Virus record (IMG/VR): IMGVR_UViG_3300046328_000321
Location: 1-64,000 of that record
Strand: one strand, 5' to 3'
DNA length: 64,000 nt
DNA from: a virus
The notes under the pieces were generated by a model. The model ran no database searches. It was given only the letters and a program-made list of their open reading frames with translations, and was not told the DNA's origin. Of this stretch, positions 39,963-48,227 are shown in pieces. Both the position numbers and the translations under genes were made by a program. How positions within the stretch are numbered: position 1 is the first letter of the stretch; each line of letters opens with the position of its first letter.

Positions 39963-40457
39963 ATGAAAAAGCTGATCGCAATATTTGTTATATTACTCAC
40001 ACTCTTTCCCATGAAAGCAAGCGGTGATATAACAGAATACCTAAACGATCGCTGTGGTAAAAAATGTTTTCATGTTAACACCATGATTAATGAAGCTGTG
40101 CAAATAGCTTCGGAATCACATAAGGTTAATCCCGATGTGATAATCGCAGTGATGCAGGTAGAATCTAAATTTAATCCTAAAGCTGAAAACATGAGCAGCA
40201 AAGGACTGATGCAGGTGAACCTGAGGTATCATCGAAAAAAGTTCTCAGGAACTAATCCGTTTAACATATACGCTAACGTGTATGTAGGAACATCCATACT
40301 GAAAGAATGTATGGATAGAAGAGGGAATAACCTCACCAGAGCACTTAAATGCTATAATGGTGGTGGTGATCCCGGTTATGTGAAAAAAGTGATGACGGCT
40401 TTAAATAACGTCAGATCTCAAAAACTTATTGTAACACAAGGAAATCAAAATGGCTAA
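39963..40457 (+). CDS. Secreted lytic transglycosylase (164 aa)
   Basis: A Sec-type N-terminus (MKK, then hydrophobic LIAIFVILLTLFPM and an ASG cleavage-like site near residue 20) is followed by an SLT domain: catalytic Glu near 63 in MQVESKFNP, the SSKGLMQV block and CYNGGGDPGY near 140. It would cut the glycan strands of peptidoglycan in the periplasm, so a lysis or superinfection role is likely. RBS GAAAGGAAAC. The last codons overlap the tubulin-like gene by 8 bases. Confidence 0.8.
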   Translation: MKKLIAIFVILLTLFPMKASGDITEYLNDRCGKKCFHVNTMINEAVQIASESHKVNPDVIIAVMQVESKFNPKAENMSSKGLMQVNLRYHRKKFSGTNPFNIYANVYVGTSILKECMDRRGNNLTRALKCYNGGGDPGYVKKVMTALNNVRSQKLIVTQGNQNG

Positions 40458-41427
40458 GCAAAACACAATCGCAGTTTACGGTGCCGGTGGCTTTGGTATC
40501 AATATCGCAAGTCAATTTACTCGATTTGTTGGTAAGACAGATCCTGGTTTCGCTAAGATCATGCCTTACTTTATTGATACTAGCAAATCTAATTTGTTGG
40601 AAAGTGTTCCGCCTAACACATATTTGGTAGAAGGACTTGATGGTTCAGGTAAATTGCGTAATAGTAATTACGGTATAATTTCTGAAAAGAGTAAAGAAAT
40701 CTTGCATCAATTCCGTCCTGGTGATGTGAATGTAGTCGTACATTCAGGAGGTGGAGGATCAGGATCAGTGATTGGTCCAGTTCTTGTCAGCGAGTTGTTG
40801 GCTCGTGGTGAAACTGTTATTGTGTTGATCGGTGGTTCTACTTCATCTCGCATTGAAACAGAGAATACTAAAAAGACTTTGCAATCTTACGAAGTGATCT
40901 CACAAAGACGTGACAAACCTGTCATTTGTTTCTATCGTGAAAATACCAAAGATACTCCTCGTGGCGTTGTAGATAATCAGATGCAAGTAGCAGTTGTTGT
41001 GTTGGCAGCTATTTTCTCTGGTGCTAATCGGGAATTGGAATCTGCTGACTTGAGTAATTGGATCAACTATAATAAAGTGACAAGTTATTCTCCTAAACTT
41101 AATCTTCTAGAATTCCATTCTGGTGATGTGAAATTGGGTAAGGGTCAATCTCTGATCTCTTTGGCTACTTTGACAGATGACAATCACATCTCTGACATCG
41201 ACACACCTGTCGAATATCAGTGTGTAGGATACGTTGGCGAACAAGCTCAGAAAGCTATTTCCATGGAGATGCCTATTCATGCTTGTATTGTCGGCGGTGT
41301 CTTCAATGAAACGGTTAATCGTCTTGAAGAAAAAATTGCTGTGTTTGACGAAATTCGTGCTGTGGTGGTAGAGAAATCTATTATCAAATCCAACACTGTG
41401 TCTACCGATGATGGTTTGATCTTCTAA
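40450..41427 (+). CDS. phuZ: Tubulin/FtsZ-like protein, PhuZ type (325 aa)
   Basis: The N-terminal nucleotide loop is YGAGGFGINIASQF, and the tubulin signature appears as GGGGSGS near residues 99-105 (tubulin/FtsZ G-box GGGTGT/S). Length fits PhuZ of phiKZ-like phages (~315 aa). PhuZ filaments centre the phage nucleus and carry capsids in the infected cell. The acidic C-terminal tail (STDDGLIF) could take part in filament contacts, as described for PhuZ. Translationally linked to the transglycosylase gene in front. Confidence 0.8.
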   Translation: MAKQNTIAVYGAGGFGINIASQFTRFVGKTDPGFAKIMPYFIDTSKSNLLESVPPNTYLVEGLDGSGKLRNSNYGIISEKSKEILHQFRPGDVNVVVHSGGGGSGSVIGPVLVSELLARGETVIVLIGGSTSSRIETENTKKTLQSYEVISQRRDKPVICFYRENTKDTPRGVVDNQMQVAVVVLAAIFSGANRELESADLSNWINYNKVTSYSPKLNLLEFHSGDVKLGKGQSLISLATLTDDNHISDIDTPVEYQCVGYVGEQAQKAISMEMPIHACIVGGVFNETVNRLEEKIAVFDEIRAVVVEKSIIKSNTVSTDDGLIF

Positions 41428-41432
41428 TTAAA

Positions 41433-41474
41433 AATACACTCTGGCCTGTAATAGCCAGAGTGTATTTTTTTTTT
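41433..41474 (+). terminator. Terminator after tubulin-like gene
   Basis: A 13-bp stem AATACACTCTGGC / GCCAGAGTGTATT with a long T-run. Confidence 0.85.
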
Positions 41475-41507
41475 AGTTACATTAAGGCCTTTAAAAAGTA
41501 CTGTGAT

Positions 41508-41525
41508 AATACATACTTTGATTGA
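41508..41525 (+). promoter_or_regulatory. Phage promoter-like motif
   Basis: AATACATACTTTGATTGA about 35 bases before the start at 41560, at the head of a ten-gene run to 46058. Weaker match than the others. Confidence 0.45.
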
Positions 41526-41559
41526 TAATACCTGATTCATCAATCCAAAGGAAAGTAAC

Positions 41560-41931
41560 ATGACCAATAGCATTTTAACGGTTTATACCACTTATGTGGT
41601 ATCAATTGCTACCATGCGAATCAGATTCACACAAGATCTACCAGTACTGATTCTTACTTATTTGTTAAAATCTGATGAATATGAGCATTTGTTTGACTGG
41701 TTAATACAGCGCGCATATCTAGATTTGTTACACGATAACAAGTTTGGATTACAACAACATTACCAACACGATGTATTCGAAATGATTTACGACAATCATT
41801 ATAAATACGTTTTACCTACTTACATAGCAGATCGTCTCAGAGACATACATGTACTCCACCCAAGTCATGAAAAGACAATACATAAATTAATGGTTTGTGG
41901 TGATATAGTTTTTATTTCAAAAGGAAAGTAA
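41560..41931 (+). CDS. Unknown protein (123 aa)
   Basis: Not recognised. Helical, His/Tyr-rich (HDNKFGLQQHYQHD). RBS AAAGGAAAG is good. First gene of a packed run of small unknown genes ending with dCTP deaminase. Confidence 0.6.
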   Translation: MTNSILTVYTTYVVSIATMRIRFTQDLPVLILTYLLKSDEYEHLFDWLIQRAYLDLLHDNKFGLQQHYQHDVFEMIYDNHYKYVLPTYIADRLRDIHVLHPSHEKTIHKLMVCGDIVFISKGK

Positions 41932-41934
41932 TCC

Positions 41935-42639
41935 ATGTATGATTATAAAAACCCAAGAGAACTATTGACCAAGGTCAGTGGTGTGATGGTAATCGATTTA
42001 GTTGACAAAATCCCATTATTAGAAGACTTTGTTCAAACCATCAAACCCTTGGAAGAAGGTATCTATGATGCAATAAGCAACAAACTGATTTTCTCTCCAA
42101 GTAAATACAGTTATGAAGATGTTGATTCTAAAGGTATCAGTAGATCTTTAAAGACATTAAAAGATTTTCAACAAGCCAAAGGTGTCATCCTTTCAAAGAA
42201 TTTCACTCAAAAGCCTGATAAAAAATCTTTAATCATCAGGAAAAATTTAACAAATAAACCGTTTACGGACACACGTCTTATCTCAGTAATTGAAAAAGTG
42301 ATTGACGATCATTTTTATAGACTTTGTCCTTATACGAAAACAACTTATAACAGTTTTAATATTGAAAATCTGATTCTGGATAAATATTCAGAAGATGAAA
42401 AAATATCTATCGCCGATGAAGTTCAATTTACATTGGCATCTGTTATGGAGCAAATTAATGAATTCATTGGACTCGACACTTGGCATTTCTATTTTACACA
42501 AAGACGTGGTAATGCTTTAGTCATCTCTAAAACAGTCGATTATCGTATTTATGATTGGTACAGAATGAAATGGGAAGCTGAAGGTAAAAGTATAGATGAA
42601 GAGGCAGAAGCTGATATCTTCAGTGTTTTGGCAGGATAA
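41935..42639 (+). CDS. Unknown protein (234 aa)
   Basis: Not recognised. Lys-rich middle (residues about 85-115), acidic C-terminus (EAEGKSIDEEAEADIF). Starts 3 bases after the previous stop and ends 1 base before the next ATG, so it is part of one transcript. Confidence 0.6.
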   Translation: MYDYKNPRELLTKVSGVMVIDLVDKIPLLEDFVQTIKPLEEGIYDAISNKLIFSPSKYSYEDVDSKGISRSLKTLKDFQQAKGVILSKNFTQKPDKKSLIIRKNLTNKPFTDTRLISVIEKVIDDHFYRLCPYTKTTYNSFNIENLILDKYSEDEKISIADEVQFTLASVMEQINEFIGLDTWHFYFTQRRGNALVISKTVDYRIYDWYRMKWEAEGKSIDEEAEADIFSVLAG

Positions 42640-42640
42640 T

Positions 42641-43099
42641 ATGAATCAAATACTCTATACTGTAGATATGAGATCGGTGATAGAGTATTACAGAACAGTT
42701 AAAGAACTTCAAAAGGCGTACTCAGTGGTTACACTGAGTACGCTTATGGTTTTTATTTTAACTGTACCTGGTAATATGGATGATGAAGAATATTTTTGGC
42801 AAGTCATAGAACCCTATATTGTAGGAAGACCTGATGTATTTACAGATGAATTTATAATCGACGAACTGCAATTTTGGCTCGATGATTTAAAATTCTCTAT
42901 AGATCAGGAAGTTATTCGACAAACACCATATGGAGTAGACCCAGGTGAATCTTATTTCGTTCAATGGGTGGACCATACTACAGTTTTATTGAGATCTGTC
43001 ATATGTCTCCCGAATCAAAACTTAAACTTTATGTCTCGGACCTTAGCATCTCCGTTGACAATCTCGACTTACAATCATACACAGATGAATCTGATATGA
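42641..43099 (+). CDS. Unknown protein (152 aa)
   Basis: Not recognised. The start at 42641 (TAATATG) is chosen over one inside the preceding gene at 42596. Contains a hydrophobic segment (TLSTLMVFILTVPG) near 35-48. Its stop overlaps the next start as ATGA. Confidence 0.55.
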   Translation: MNQILYTVDMRSVIEYYRTVKELQKAYSVVTLSTLMVFILTVPGNMDDEEYFWQVIEPYIVGRPDVFTDEFIIDELQFWLDDLKFSIDQEVIRQTPYGVDPGESYFVQWVDHTTVLLRSVICLPNQNLNFMSRTLASPLTISTYNHTQMNLI

Positions 43100-43377
43100 C
43101 TAATGATGACTGGATAAAACTTATTTGGTTATGTCTTATTAGAAACAGAGAATTGATTTTAAAAGATACCTCTCATAAATCTCTACCTACCATTAACACA
43201 ATCCAGAAAATTCTAAACGGTTTTACCATTAAAGACTGTAGTTTAGACTTCGCTGAGGCCTATGATCAATTATATCAGATAGTCAAGACCCGCATCATAC
43301 AAGCTAAAATAGACCCTAAAAAGATCAGAGGTATGACCATGACATCACCCAACAATCTTTACATATACCATGTCTAA
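43096..43377 (+). CDS. Unknown protein (93 aa)
   Basis: Not recognised. The start at 43096 gives a classical ATGA overlap with the gene before; in-frame ATGs at 42964 and 43003 would overlap it by about 100 bases or more. Helical and soluble-looking. Overlaps the next gene by 8 bases. Confidence 0.5.
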   Translation: MTNDDWIKLIWLCLIRNRELILKDTSHKSLPTINTIQKILNGFTIKDCSLDFAEAYDQLYQIVKTRIIQAKIDPKKIRGMTMTSPNNLYIYHV

Positions 43378-43822
43378 GCAAAGTGTAGTTGTCTTGGTGG
43401 GTATAAATGATAACTTAGGACAGATATTACAAAGCCATATAACAGAAATGTTATACATGTTACTCGGTAACACATTTCCCAGATACATTTTAAATGAAAC
43501 TTGTAGAGAAACTTATAGAAATCTAGTTAAGCAAATTATTGATAATACATCCGATGATTATTCTGATTTTTGTTTAAACTTATTGTCTTTACCAAATTTC
43601 AATGGACTTCCTTACGTCCATGGAGAACATCATCCGTTTGCTTACTGTGATGAGAAACATATGGCTGGACTTAATTTTGCCATAAGGCAATTAGGTACTT
43701 CTCTATTCTTTTCTATTGCTAAAAACAAACCTTCTGGTATGTATTTGAATAATATCAACTACATAGATACTGATACCATTGGTCTGCTCTACAAACAAAT
43801 GGTTGTGGAGTCCGTACTCTGA
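43370..43822 (+). CDS. Unknown protein (150 aa)
   Basis: Not recognised. Helical N-terminus, then a His-rich loop (YVHGEHHPFAYCDEKHMAG) near residues 83-101 that could bind metal. Part of the 41560-46058 gene run. Confidence 0.55.
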   Translation: MSKQSVVVLVGINDNLGQILQSHITEMLYMLLGNTFPRYILNETCRETYRNLVKQIIDNTSDDYSDFCLNLLSLPNFNGLPYVHGEHHPFAYCDEKHMAGLNFAIRQLGTSLFFSIAKNKPSGMYLNNINYIDTDTIGLLYKQMVVESVL

Positions 43823-43832
43823 AAGCAACAAA

Positions 43833-44231
43833 ATGGATTTTCAACTCAATAAAGTTTATAGCTTTGTCACACGAGCACCTAGTCTTTTAGGCGCTTCTAT
43901 CATTAATGCCAAGTTGGTCGGTATCATGATAGCAGAGACAGCACGAAAAACTCATAACGTGGATATGCAATATCGTAAGATATTTCCATTACTTCCACCA
44001 AATACACCTGACGATATTGAAAGTTGTGTGTTCTATGAATTCATAGGACAGTCTGGTGATCGTGTTATTTACGCTGACCAATGGATCGATATGACCAGCG
44101 TGGAGATCGTTGACCATATTCGTATTGTGACTACTGTTGTCAATGCATCTTTGAACGATGTTGGTCGCATTCGTGATGTCCTTAATGCCATGGGGTATCG
44201 TGACTTCACAGTAGAAGTCACAACACCATAG
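43833..44231 (+). CDS. Unknown protein (132 aa)
   Basis: Not recognised. Start at 43833 avoids overlap with the preceding gene. Looks like a compact alpha/beta protein (C-terminal DVLNAMGYRDFTVEVTTP). No motif. Confidence 0.55.
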   Translation: MDFQLNKVYSFVTRAPSLLGASIINAKLVGIMIAETARKTHNVDMQYRKIFPLLPPNTPDDIESCVFYEFIGQSGDRVIYADQWIDMTSVEIVDHIRIVTTVVNASLNDVGRIRDVLNAMGYRDFTVEVTTP

Positions 44232-44267
44232 TAGTAATATCATTTATTTAAACATATTGAAATTATA

Positions 44268-44669
44268 ATGCCTTATTTTAAAGACTCATATGCAGATATA
44301 GGTCGTGATGAGTTGGTGCTCACACCAGAACCTATTGCCGGTTATATTGTTAATAAATTTGATAAAAATAAATTTACATATTTAATAATGTCAACCGGAC
44401 TTATTTATGTGCGTGAAATAGATATTAATTTGAAACCACACGTAGGTTGGGTGTATCTTCATGAGTCTTGTATCAATGAAATTTTTCCTAATGATAGACC
44501 CTATGTTTTGTTTGATATAGAATGTGTCAATCTAATTAACCATTACAGAGATGGACTTAGTATAAATAGCATGAATTTTCAAAAATTTTATCAGCAGCTT
44601 TTTAATAAATATGGAGTTCAAAAGCTCCATGAAGATTTTTTTGATAATTTTAACATTTTATCTTTTTAA
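44268..44669 (+). CDS. Unknown protein (133 aa)
   Basis: Not recognised. Tyr/Asn/Ile-rich with no motif. The ATG is preceded by AT-rich sequence with no clear ribosome binding site. Ends 1 base before the next ATG. Confidence 0.55.
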   Translation: MPYFKDSYADIGRDELVLTPEPIAGYIVNKFDKNKFTYLIMSTGLIYVREIDINLKPHVGWVYLHESCINEIFPNDRPYVLFDIECVNLINHYRDGLSINSMNFQKFYQQLFNKYGVQKLHEDFFDNFNILSF

Positions 44670-44670
44670 T

Positions 44671-45030
44671 ATGAAGCACATAGACAACTGGTTAGACTCA
44701 CCACCTTTTCAACAATCAGAAAATATAATCTATGCAAAATGGGTTATTAACTATTTTAGATTACCAGCTGGTTTAAAAATACAGTTTAATAAGTTCATGA
44801 TTGGATTTCATCTTTTTGCAGAATGGAAAGGAAACGTTTATCGAGTCACAGGTGCTTCTCGTATGGGTGATGTTTGGTTATCTGAGGACTTTAATCGTGA
44901 AAACGGTTACGATCTTCGTGTGGAAGTAAGTGAGCTAACCAACTGGTCTAATAAACCAGATGGTTCTTACGATCCGAATCTTTTTCCTACAAAGCCGTCT
45001 TATGATACGAGTCAGATGGTCACGGCATGA
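44671..45030 (+). CDS. Unknown protein (119 aa)
   Basis: Not recognised. Trp-rich (five Trp), including EWKGNVYRVTGASRMGDVWL, a compact beta-looking segment. Start 44671 follows the previous stop directly (TAATATG). Confidence 0.55.
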   Translation: MKHIDNWLDSPPFQQSENIIYAKWVINYFRLPAGLKIQFNKFMIGFHLFAEWKGNVYRVTGASRMGDVWLSEDFNRENGYDLRVEVSELTNWSNKPDGSYDPNLFPTKPSYDTSQMVTA

Positions 45031-45385
45031 AGGTTATGAGGTAAGTTCTAAAGGTGATAAAAGATTCTCTGCTTTAAACGCCATCTTACCAGAAGGTAGA
45101 AGTATAGAGCAGATTTATCAGCTTGACTGTAAAGGCTTTGACCCCGGTGGTACAAATTGGAGACTGGGAAAAGGAAAATCTCCTCTTAATCCTGATATCG
45201 ATTTGTACAGAGCTTACCTAGATCTTTGGAAGTGTTGGACGCTTCACAACTTCGATCTTATCTGTGAGTTGAACAGACTTGCTTATGAGAATAACAATTG
45301 CTTGAGAGACAGATTCGCTTCCACGGATATTAATCAGGCAAGAGCTTTAGCAGAAATACCGACCATACTGAGAAACAGGTCTTAA
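45002..45385 (+). CDS. Conserved-looking phage protein (127 aa), function unknown
   Basis: Start at 45002 overlaps the preceding gene by 29 bases in another frame. The sequence RFSALNAILPEGRSIEQIYQ ... CKGFDPGGTNWRLGKGKSP resembles a small protein I recall from many tailed phages; its function is not known to me. The C-terminal part is helical. It lies directly before dCTP deaminase. Confidence 0.6.
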   Translation: MIRVRWSRHEGYEVSSKGDKRFSALNAILPEGRSIEQIYQLDCKGFDPGGTNWRLGKGKSPLNPDIDLYRAYLDLWKCWTLHNFDLICELNRLAYENNNCLRDRFASTDINQARALAEIPTILRNRS

Positions 45386-45401
45386 CTCAAGGAATAGTAA
45401 A

Positions 45402-46058
45402 ATGATTAAATCAGACAAATGGATTCGTGAAGAATCTCTTCTTCGTGATATGATTGTTCCATTCTACATGGAAAGTATCAACAAAATCACAGTACATGGT
45501 GAAGAAAAGAAAATACCCAGCTATGGACTATCCTCTTATGGATACGATGTAAGATTGGGTGGTAATTTCACATTCTTCCGTGGTCCGCGTGAGCAGATTG
45601 TTCGTAATAGTTCTTACGACGGTGACGGACTTCCTGTTAACACAGTGGTTCCAGCAGGTACCCATGATGGTTTTATCGATATTGCTGATTTCACAAACAC
45701 CTGTGAAATCACAATGATTGAAAACGTTGCTTGGATCGAATTACCTCCCAAGAGTTTTTGTTTAGGACACACTCTTGAGCGTATAAGAATGTTACGCAAC
45801 GTAACGGCAATTTGTATGGGTAAATCTACAATAGCTCGTGCCGGCATCATCGTAACTGTAACACCTATTGAATCTGAATGGTCTGGATTTATAACATTGG
45901 AGATAGCTAATACCACAGATATCCCAGTACGTATTTATACCGGTATGGGTATTACTCAACTTCAATTTTTCCAATCGGACGAAGATTGTCTGGTGAGTTA
46001 CGCTGATCGTAATGGTAAATATCAGAATCAATTAGCTGTTCCTGTAACAGCTATATGA
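45402..46058 (+). CDS. dcd: dCTP deaminase
   Basis: 218 aa, a little longer than the bacterial ~190. Diagnostic blocks: SSYGYDVRLG near 40-50, GKSTIARAGI near 140 (catalytic Ser and Arg) and SEWSGFITLEIAN near 158, whose Glu is the general acid/base, then GMGITQLQFF. It deaminates dCTP to dUTP in the cytoplasm, feeding dTMP synthesis; a thymidylate kinase lies at 49766. Trimeric in the family. The stop codon lies in the sequence TATATGAACATAAACATTCC that starts the next cassette. Confidence 0.9.
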   Translation: MIKSDKWIREESLLRDMIVPFYMESINKITVHGEEKKIPSYGLSSYGYDVRLGGNFTFFRGPREQIVRNSSYDGDGLPVNTVVPAGTHDGFIDIADFTNTCEITMIENVAWIELPPKSFCLGHTLERIRMLRNVTAICMGKSTIARAGIIVTVTPIESEWSGFITLEIANTTDIPVRIYTGMGITQLQFFQSDEDCLVSYADRNGKYQNQLAVPVTAI

Positions 46059-46090
46059 ACATAAACATTCCTTTTATAACATATTTCAAC

Positions 46091-46107
46091 CACTTATACT
46101 TTATTTG
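46091..46107 (+). promoter_or_regulatory. Phage promoter-like motif of repeat gene
   Basis: CACTTATACTTTATTTG. The leader after it matches those of 32207 and 33478 (including ACTGATGTATCTGTCAGT), while the motif itself looks more like that of 32842. Confidence 0.6.
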
Positions 46108-46163
46108 GGTTATTACAGTTTAAACTGATGTATCTGTCAGTACTGTTAATTAAGGAGATGAAG

Positions 46164-46790
46164 ATGACTATCGTTACTAATGAAGAATGTACCTTTCATT
46201 ATAATGAAAAGAATGAGCTCCATCGTGAAGATGGACCTGCCATCGAAGATACAGATGGTTATAAAGCATGGTGGGTTAACGGTAAACGACACCGGACCAA
46301 TGGACCTGCTATCGAAGGTGCGGATGGTAGTAAGTCATGGTGGGTTAATGATCAACGCCATCGTACAGATGGACCTGCTGTGGAATATGTAAATGGTGAT
46401 AAACTATGGTTTGTTAATGATCAGCGCCATCGTGTGGATGGTCCCGCTGTCGAATATAACAATGGTTATAAAGCCTGGTATGTCGATGGTCAGCGTCATC
46501 GTGTGGATGGTCCCGCTGTCGAAGAAGCAGATGGTGGTAAAGTATGGTATCTGTATGGTCAACGACATCGTGAAGATGAACCTGCTGCAGAAGGTGCCAA
46601 TGGTAGTAAGTCATGGTGGGTTAACGGTCAACGACACCGGATCGACGGTCCTGCTGTAGAGCGAATAGACGGCCATAAAGAATGGTTCGTTAACGGTGAA
46701 CCCCATCGTGTAGATGGTCCCGCCATCGAATACCCAGATGGTACTAAAGAATACTGGCTCCATGGTGTTAAACAGGATCCACCTGTTTAA
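46164..46790 (+). CDS. MORN-like repeat protein (208 aa)
   Basis: The N-terminus MTIVTNEECTFHYNEKNE matches the 32207 gene; eight repeats follow, then the cap KEYWLHGVKQDPPV. One repeat has HREDEPAAE in place of HREDGPAVE, breaking the otherwise fixed Gly-Pro-Ala. Start at 46164 behind AAGGAGATGAAG. Single-gene cassette inserted right after dcd. Confidence 0.8.
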   Translation: MTIVTNEECTFHYNEKNELHREDGPAIEDTDGYKAWWVNGKRHRTNGPAIEGADGSKSWWVNDQRHRTDGPAVEYVNGDKLWFVNDQRHRVDGPAVEYNNGYKAWYVDGQRHRVDGPAVEEADGGKVWYLYGQRHREDEPAAEGANGSKSWWVNGQRHRIDGPAVERIDGHKEWFVNGEPHRVDGPAIEYPDGTKEYWLHGVKQDPPV

Positions 46791-46798
46791 CTGATAGA

Positions 46799-46838
46799 TA
46801 TATACACAGCCTGATAAGCTGTGTATATATTTTTTTTA
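46799..46838 (+). terminator. Repeat-family terminator
   Basis: Hairpin TATACACAGC / GCTGTGTATA and an AT/T-rich tail. Confidence 0.85.
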
Positions 46839-46859
46839 CCTTTTGTAAACTATTTCAGT

Positions 46860-46877
46860 CACATATATTCTATTTGA
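46860..46877 (+). promoter_or_regulatory. Phage promoter-like motif
   Basis: CACATATATTCTATTTGA, the same as at 253-270, 52 bases before the 18-codon gene at 46929. Confidence 0.6.
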
Positions 46878-46928
46878 GCTGTGGTTTAACTTAACATTTA
46901 GTTGAGACTATTAGTTCAAGGAGTTATC

Positions 46929-46985
46929 ATGGAAGCATATGAAATCATTTTAACCGAAGAAGAGTGGAATTTCTTCTTCGGTTAA
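46929..46985 (+). CDS. 18-residue micropeptide gene
   Basis: MEAYEIILTEEEWNFFFG, below usual gene-calling limits. It has a promoter-like motif, a leader, an ideal ribosome binding site (CAAGGAGTTATC) and a terminator of its own. The coding sequence contains a 12-bp inverted repeat, AACCGAAGAAGA / TCTTCTTCGGTT. It may encode an acidic-then-aromatic peptide, or be the translated part of a small RNA. Function unknown. Confidence 0.5.
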   Translation: MEAYEIILTEEEWNFFFG

Positions 46986-47016
46986 AAGGAGAGGTCTTTA
47001 CGACCTCTCCTTTTTT
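46985..47016 (+). terminator. Terminator of micropeptide unit
   Basis: A 12-bp stem AAAGGAGAGGTC / GACCTCTCCTTT then TTT. Confidence 0.85.
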
Positions 47017-47031
47017 ATAATCAATCATTTG

Positions 47032-47064
47032 AACATACTTTATTTTTTTTTTGTAAAGTATGTT
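47032..47064. promoter_or_regulatory. Palindromic promoter-like element
   Basis: AACATACTTTA / TAAAGTATGTT, an 11-bp inverted repeat around a T-tract. Each arm contains the CATACTTTA core of the promoter family in opposite orientation. It lies 29 bases before the 47093 gene. Confidence 0.4.
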
Positions 47065-47092
47065 TACCTATCATTCTAAGTCGGATAGTTAA

Positions 47093-47515
47093 ATGAAAGA
47101 ACATGATTTTGTCAAAGTTTTAGTCTTAAGTACTTTCAATAATCAATTTGGAAAACATTTAAATGATAATGATTTTAATATAATTTGCATCCCTAAGAAA
47201 CAAGATTTTCCCATAGCCTTTGAAATTTATACGAATCGAACAGATGATTTTCTTCGTCTGAGAGTTTATTTACAAATTGGTAAATCTGATTACTTGCAAA
47301 CTTTTAAACTTGAAGTTAATCCACCATTTCATAATTCAACTGTTGAAGATGAAGTATGGGTGACTTTAGGAAGTATCGATGTCTATCATTTAGAATCCAG
47401 ATATTTAAAAGAAGAGTACCTTTACAATTGTCCAGAACAAACATCGTCAATTATCCTCACTGAAGATGGATTTCCTATCCTTTCTGAGGATGGATCCTAT
47501 GTTCTGACAGAATAG
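47093..47515 (+). CDS. Unknown protein (140 aa)
   Basis: Not recognised. An alpha/beta-looking protein whose C-terminus has a short acidic repeat (ILTEDGFPILSEDGSYVLTE) of the kind found at the ends of phage structural or fibre-associated proteins. It precedes two fibre-like genes. Confidence 0.55.
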   Translation: MKEHDFVKVLVLSTFNNQFGKHLNDNDFNIICIPKKQDFPIAFEIYTNRTDDFLRLRVYLQIGKSDYLQTFKLEVNPPFHNSTVEDEVWVTLGSIDVYHLESRYLKEEYLYNCPEQTSSIILTEDGFPILSEDGSYVLTE

Positions 47516-47605
47516 TAATACAATATATAATTCGTCAAATCTAAAACACATCCGGATAGATGGGAATCCTATGATAATATTTTACATTACGGCAAGGGTG
47601 TTATT

Positions 47606-48175
47606 ATGAGTTCAAGAAAAATAAGTGATATGTTACTATTACCCACACCGATGGGTCTAGAACAAACAGTAGTTGCTGTAAATGGTGTTAACTACCGTGT
47701 TACACTAAACGCTATTAAATCACTGGTAACAAAAGCGGATCTAGGATTAGGGAATGTCGACAACACAAGTGACATGGGTAAACCTATATCCACACTTATG
47801 TTAACTGCTTTAAATAATAAATCAGATACTTCGCATTCACATTCAATATCTGATGTAGTGGGTTTAATACAGTATATAACAGACCAACTGTCTATTCTAG
47901 CTGCATCTATGGCAAGTCTAGGACATACACATCAAGTATCAGATATTTTAGATTTAGTAAACCAGTTAAATAATAAAGTCAACATAAATGACTTAACAGC
48001 AATATCTATTTCCATAGATAATCTAAATACTGCTTTGTTAAATAAAACAAATATAGGACATTCACATACATCTAATGATATCTCAGACTTTGTTACCGAA
48101 GTCCAAAACATCGTCAATGCTATGGGGTTCGGAACACTGTTAAATGTCGTTACGATTGGTGACATACAGTGGTAA
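47606..48175 (+). CDS. Putative tail-fibre protein with His-x-His motifs (189 aa)
   Basis: The segment LGLGNVDNTSDMGKPISTLM is the classical phage tail-fibre repeat. Three HSHS/HTH/HSH sites (near residues 75, 113 and 153) resemble the H-x-H motifs that bind metal in the trimeric needle of T4-type fibres. Coiled-coil-like stretches lie between. RBS AAGGGTG. Probably a trimeric fibre or adaptor. Confidence 0.7.
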   Translation: MSSRKISDMLLLPTPMGLEQTVVAVNGVNYRVTLNAIKSLVTKADLGLGNVDNTSDMGKPISTLMLTALNNKSDTSHSHSISDVVGLIQYITDQLSILAASMASLGHTHQVSDILDLVNQLNNKVNINDLTAISISIDNLNTALLNKTNIGHSHTSNDISDFVTEVQNIVNAMGFGTLLNVVTIGDIQW

Positions 48176-48227
48176 ATTTAATCCACTCACGATATTTTAT
48201 TCTTTCATAATTCCGTAGGAGTTAAGC

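Noticed and set aside
46929-46985. Plain terminator hairpin only
   Set aside because: A separate, better terminator follows at 46985, and a start codon with ideal ribosome binding site opens an in-frame peptide through the hairpin.
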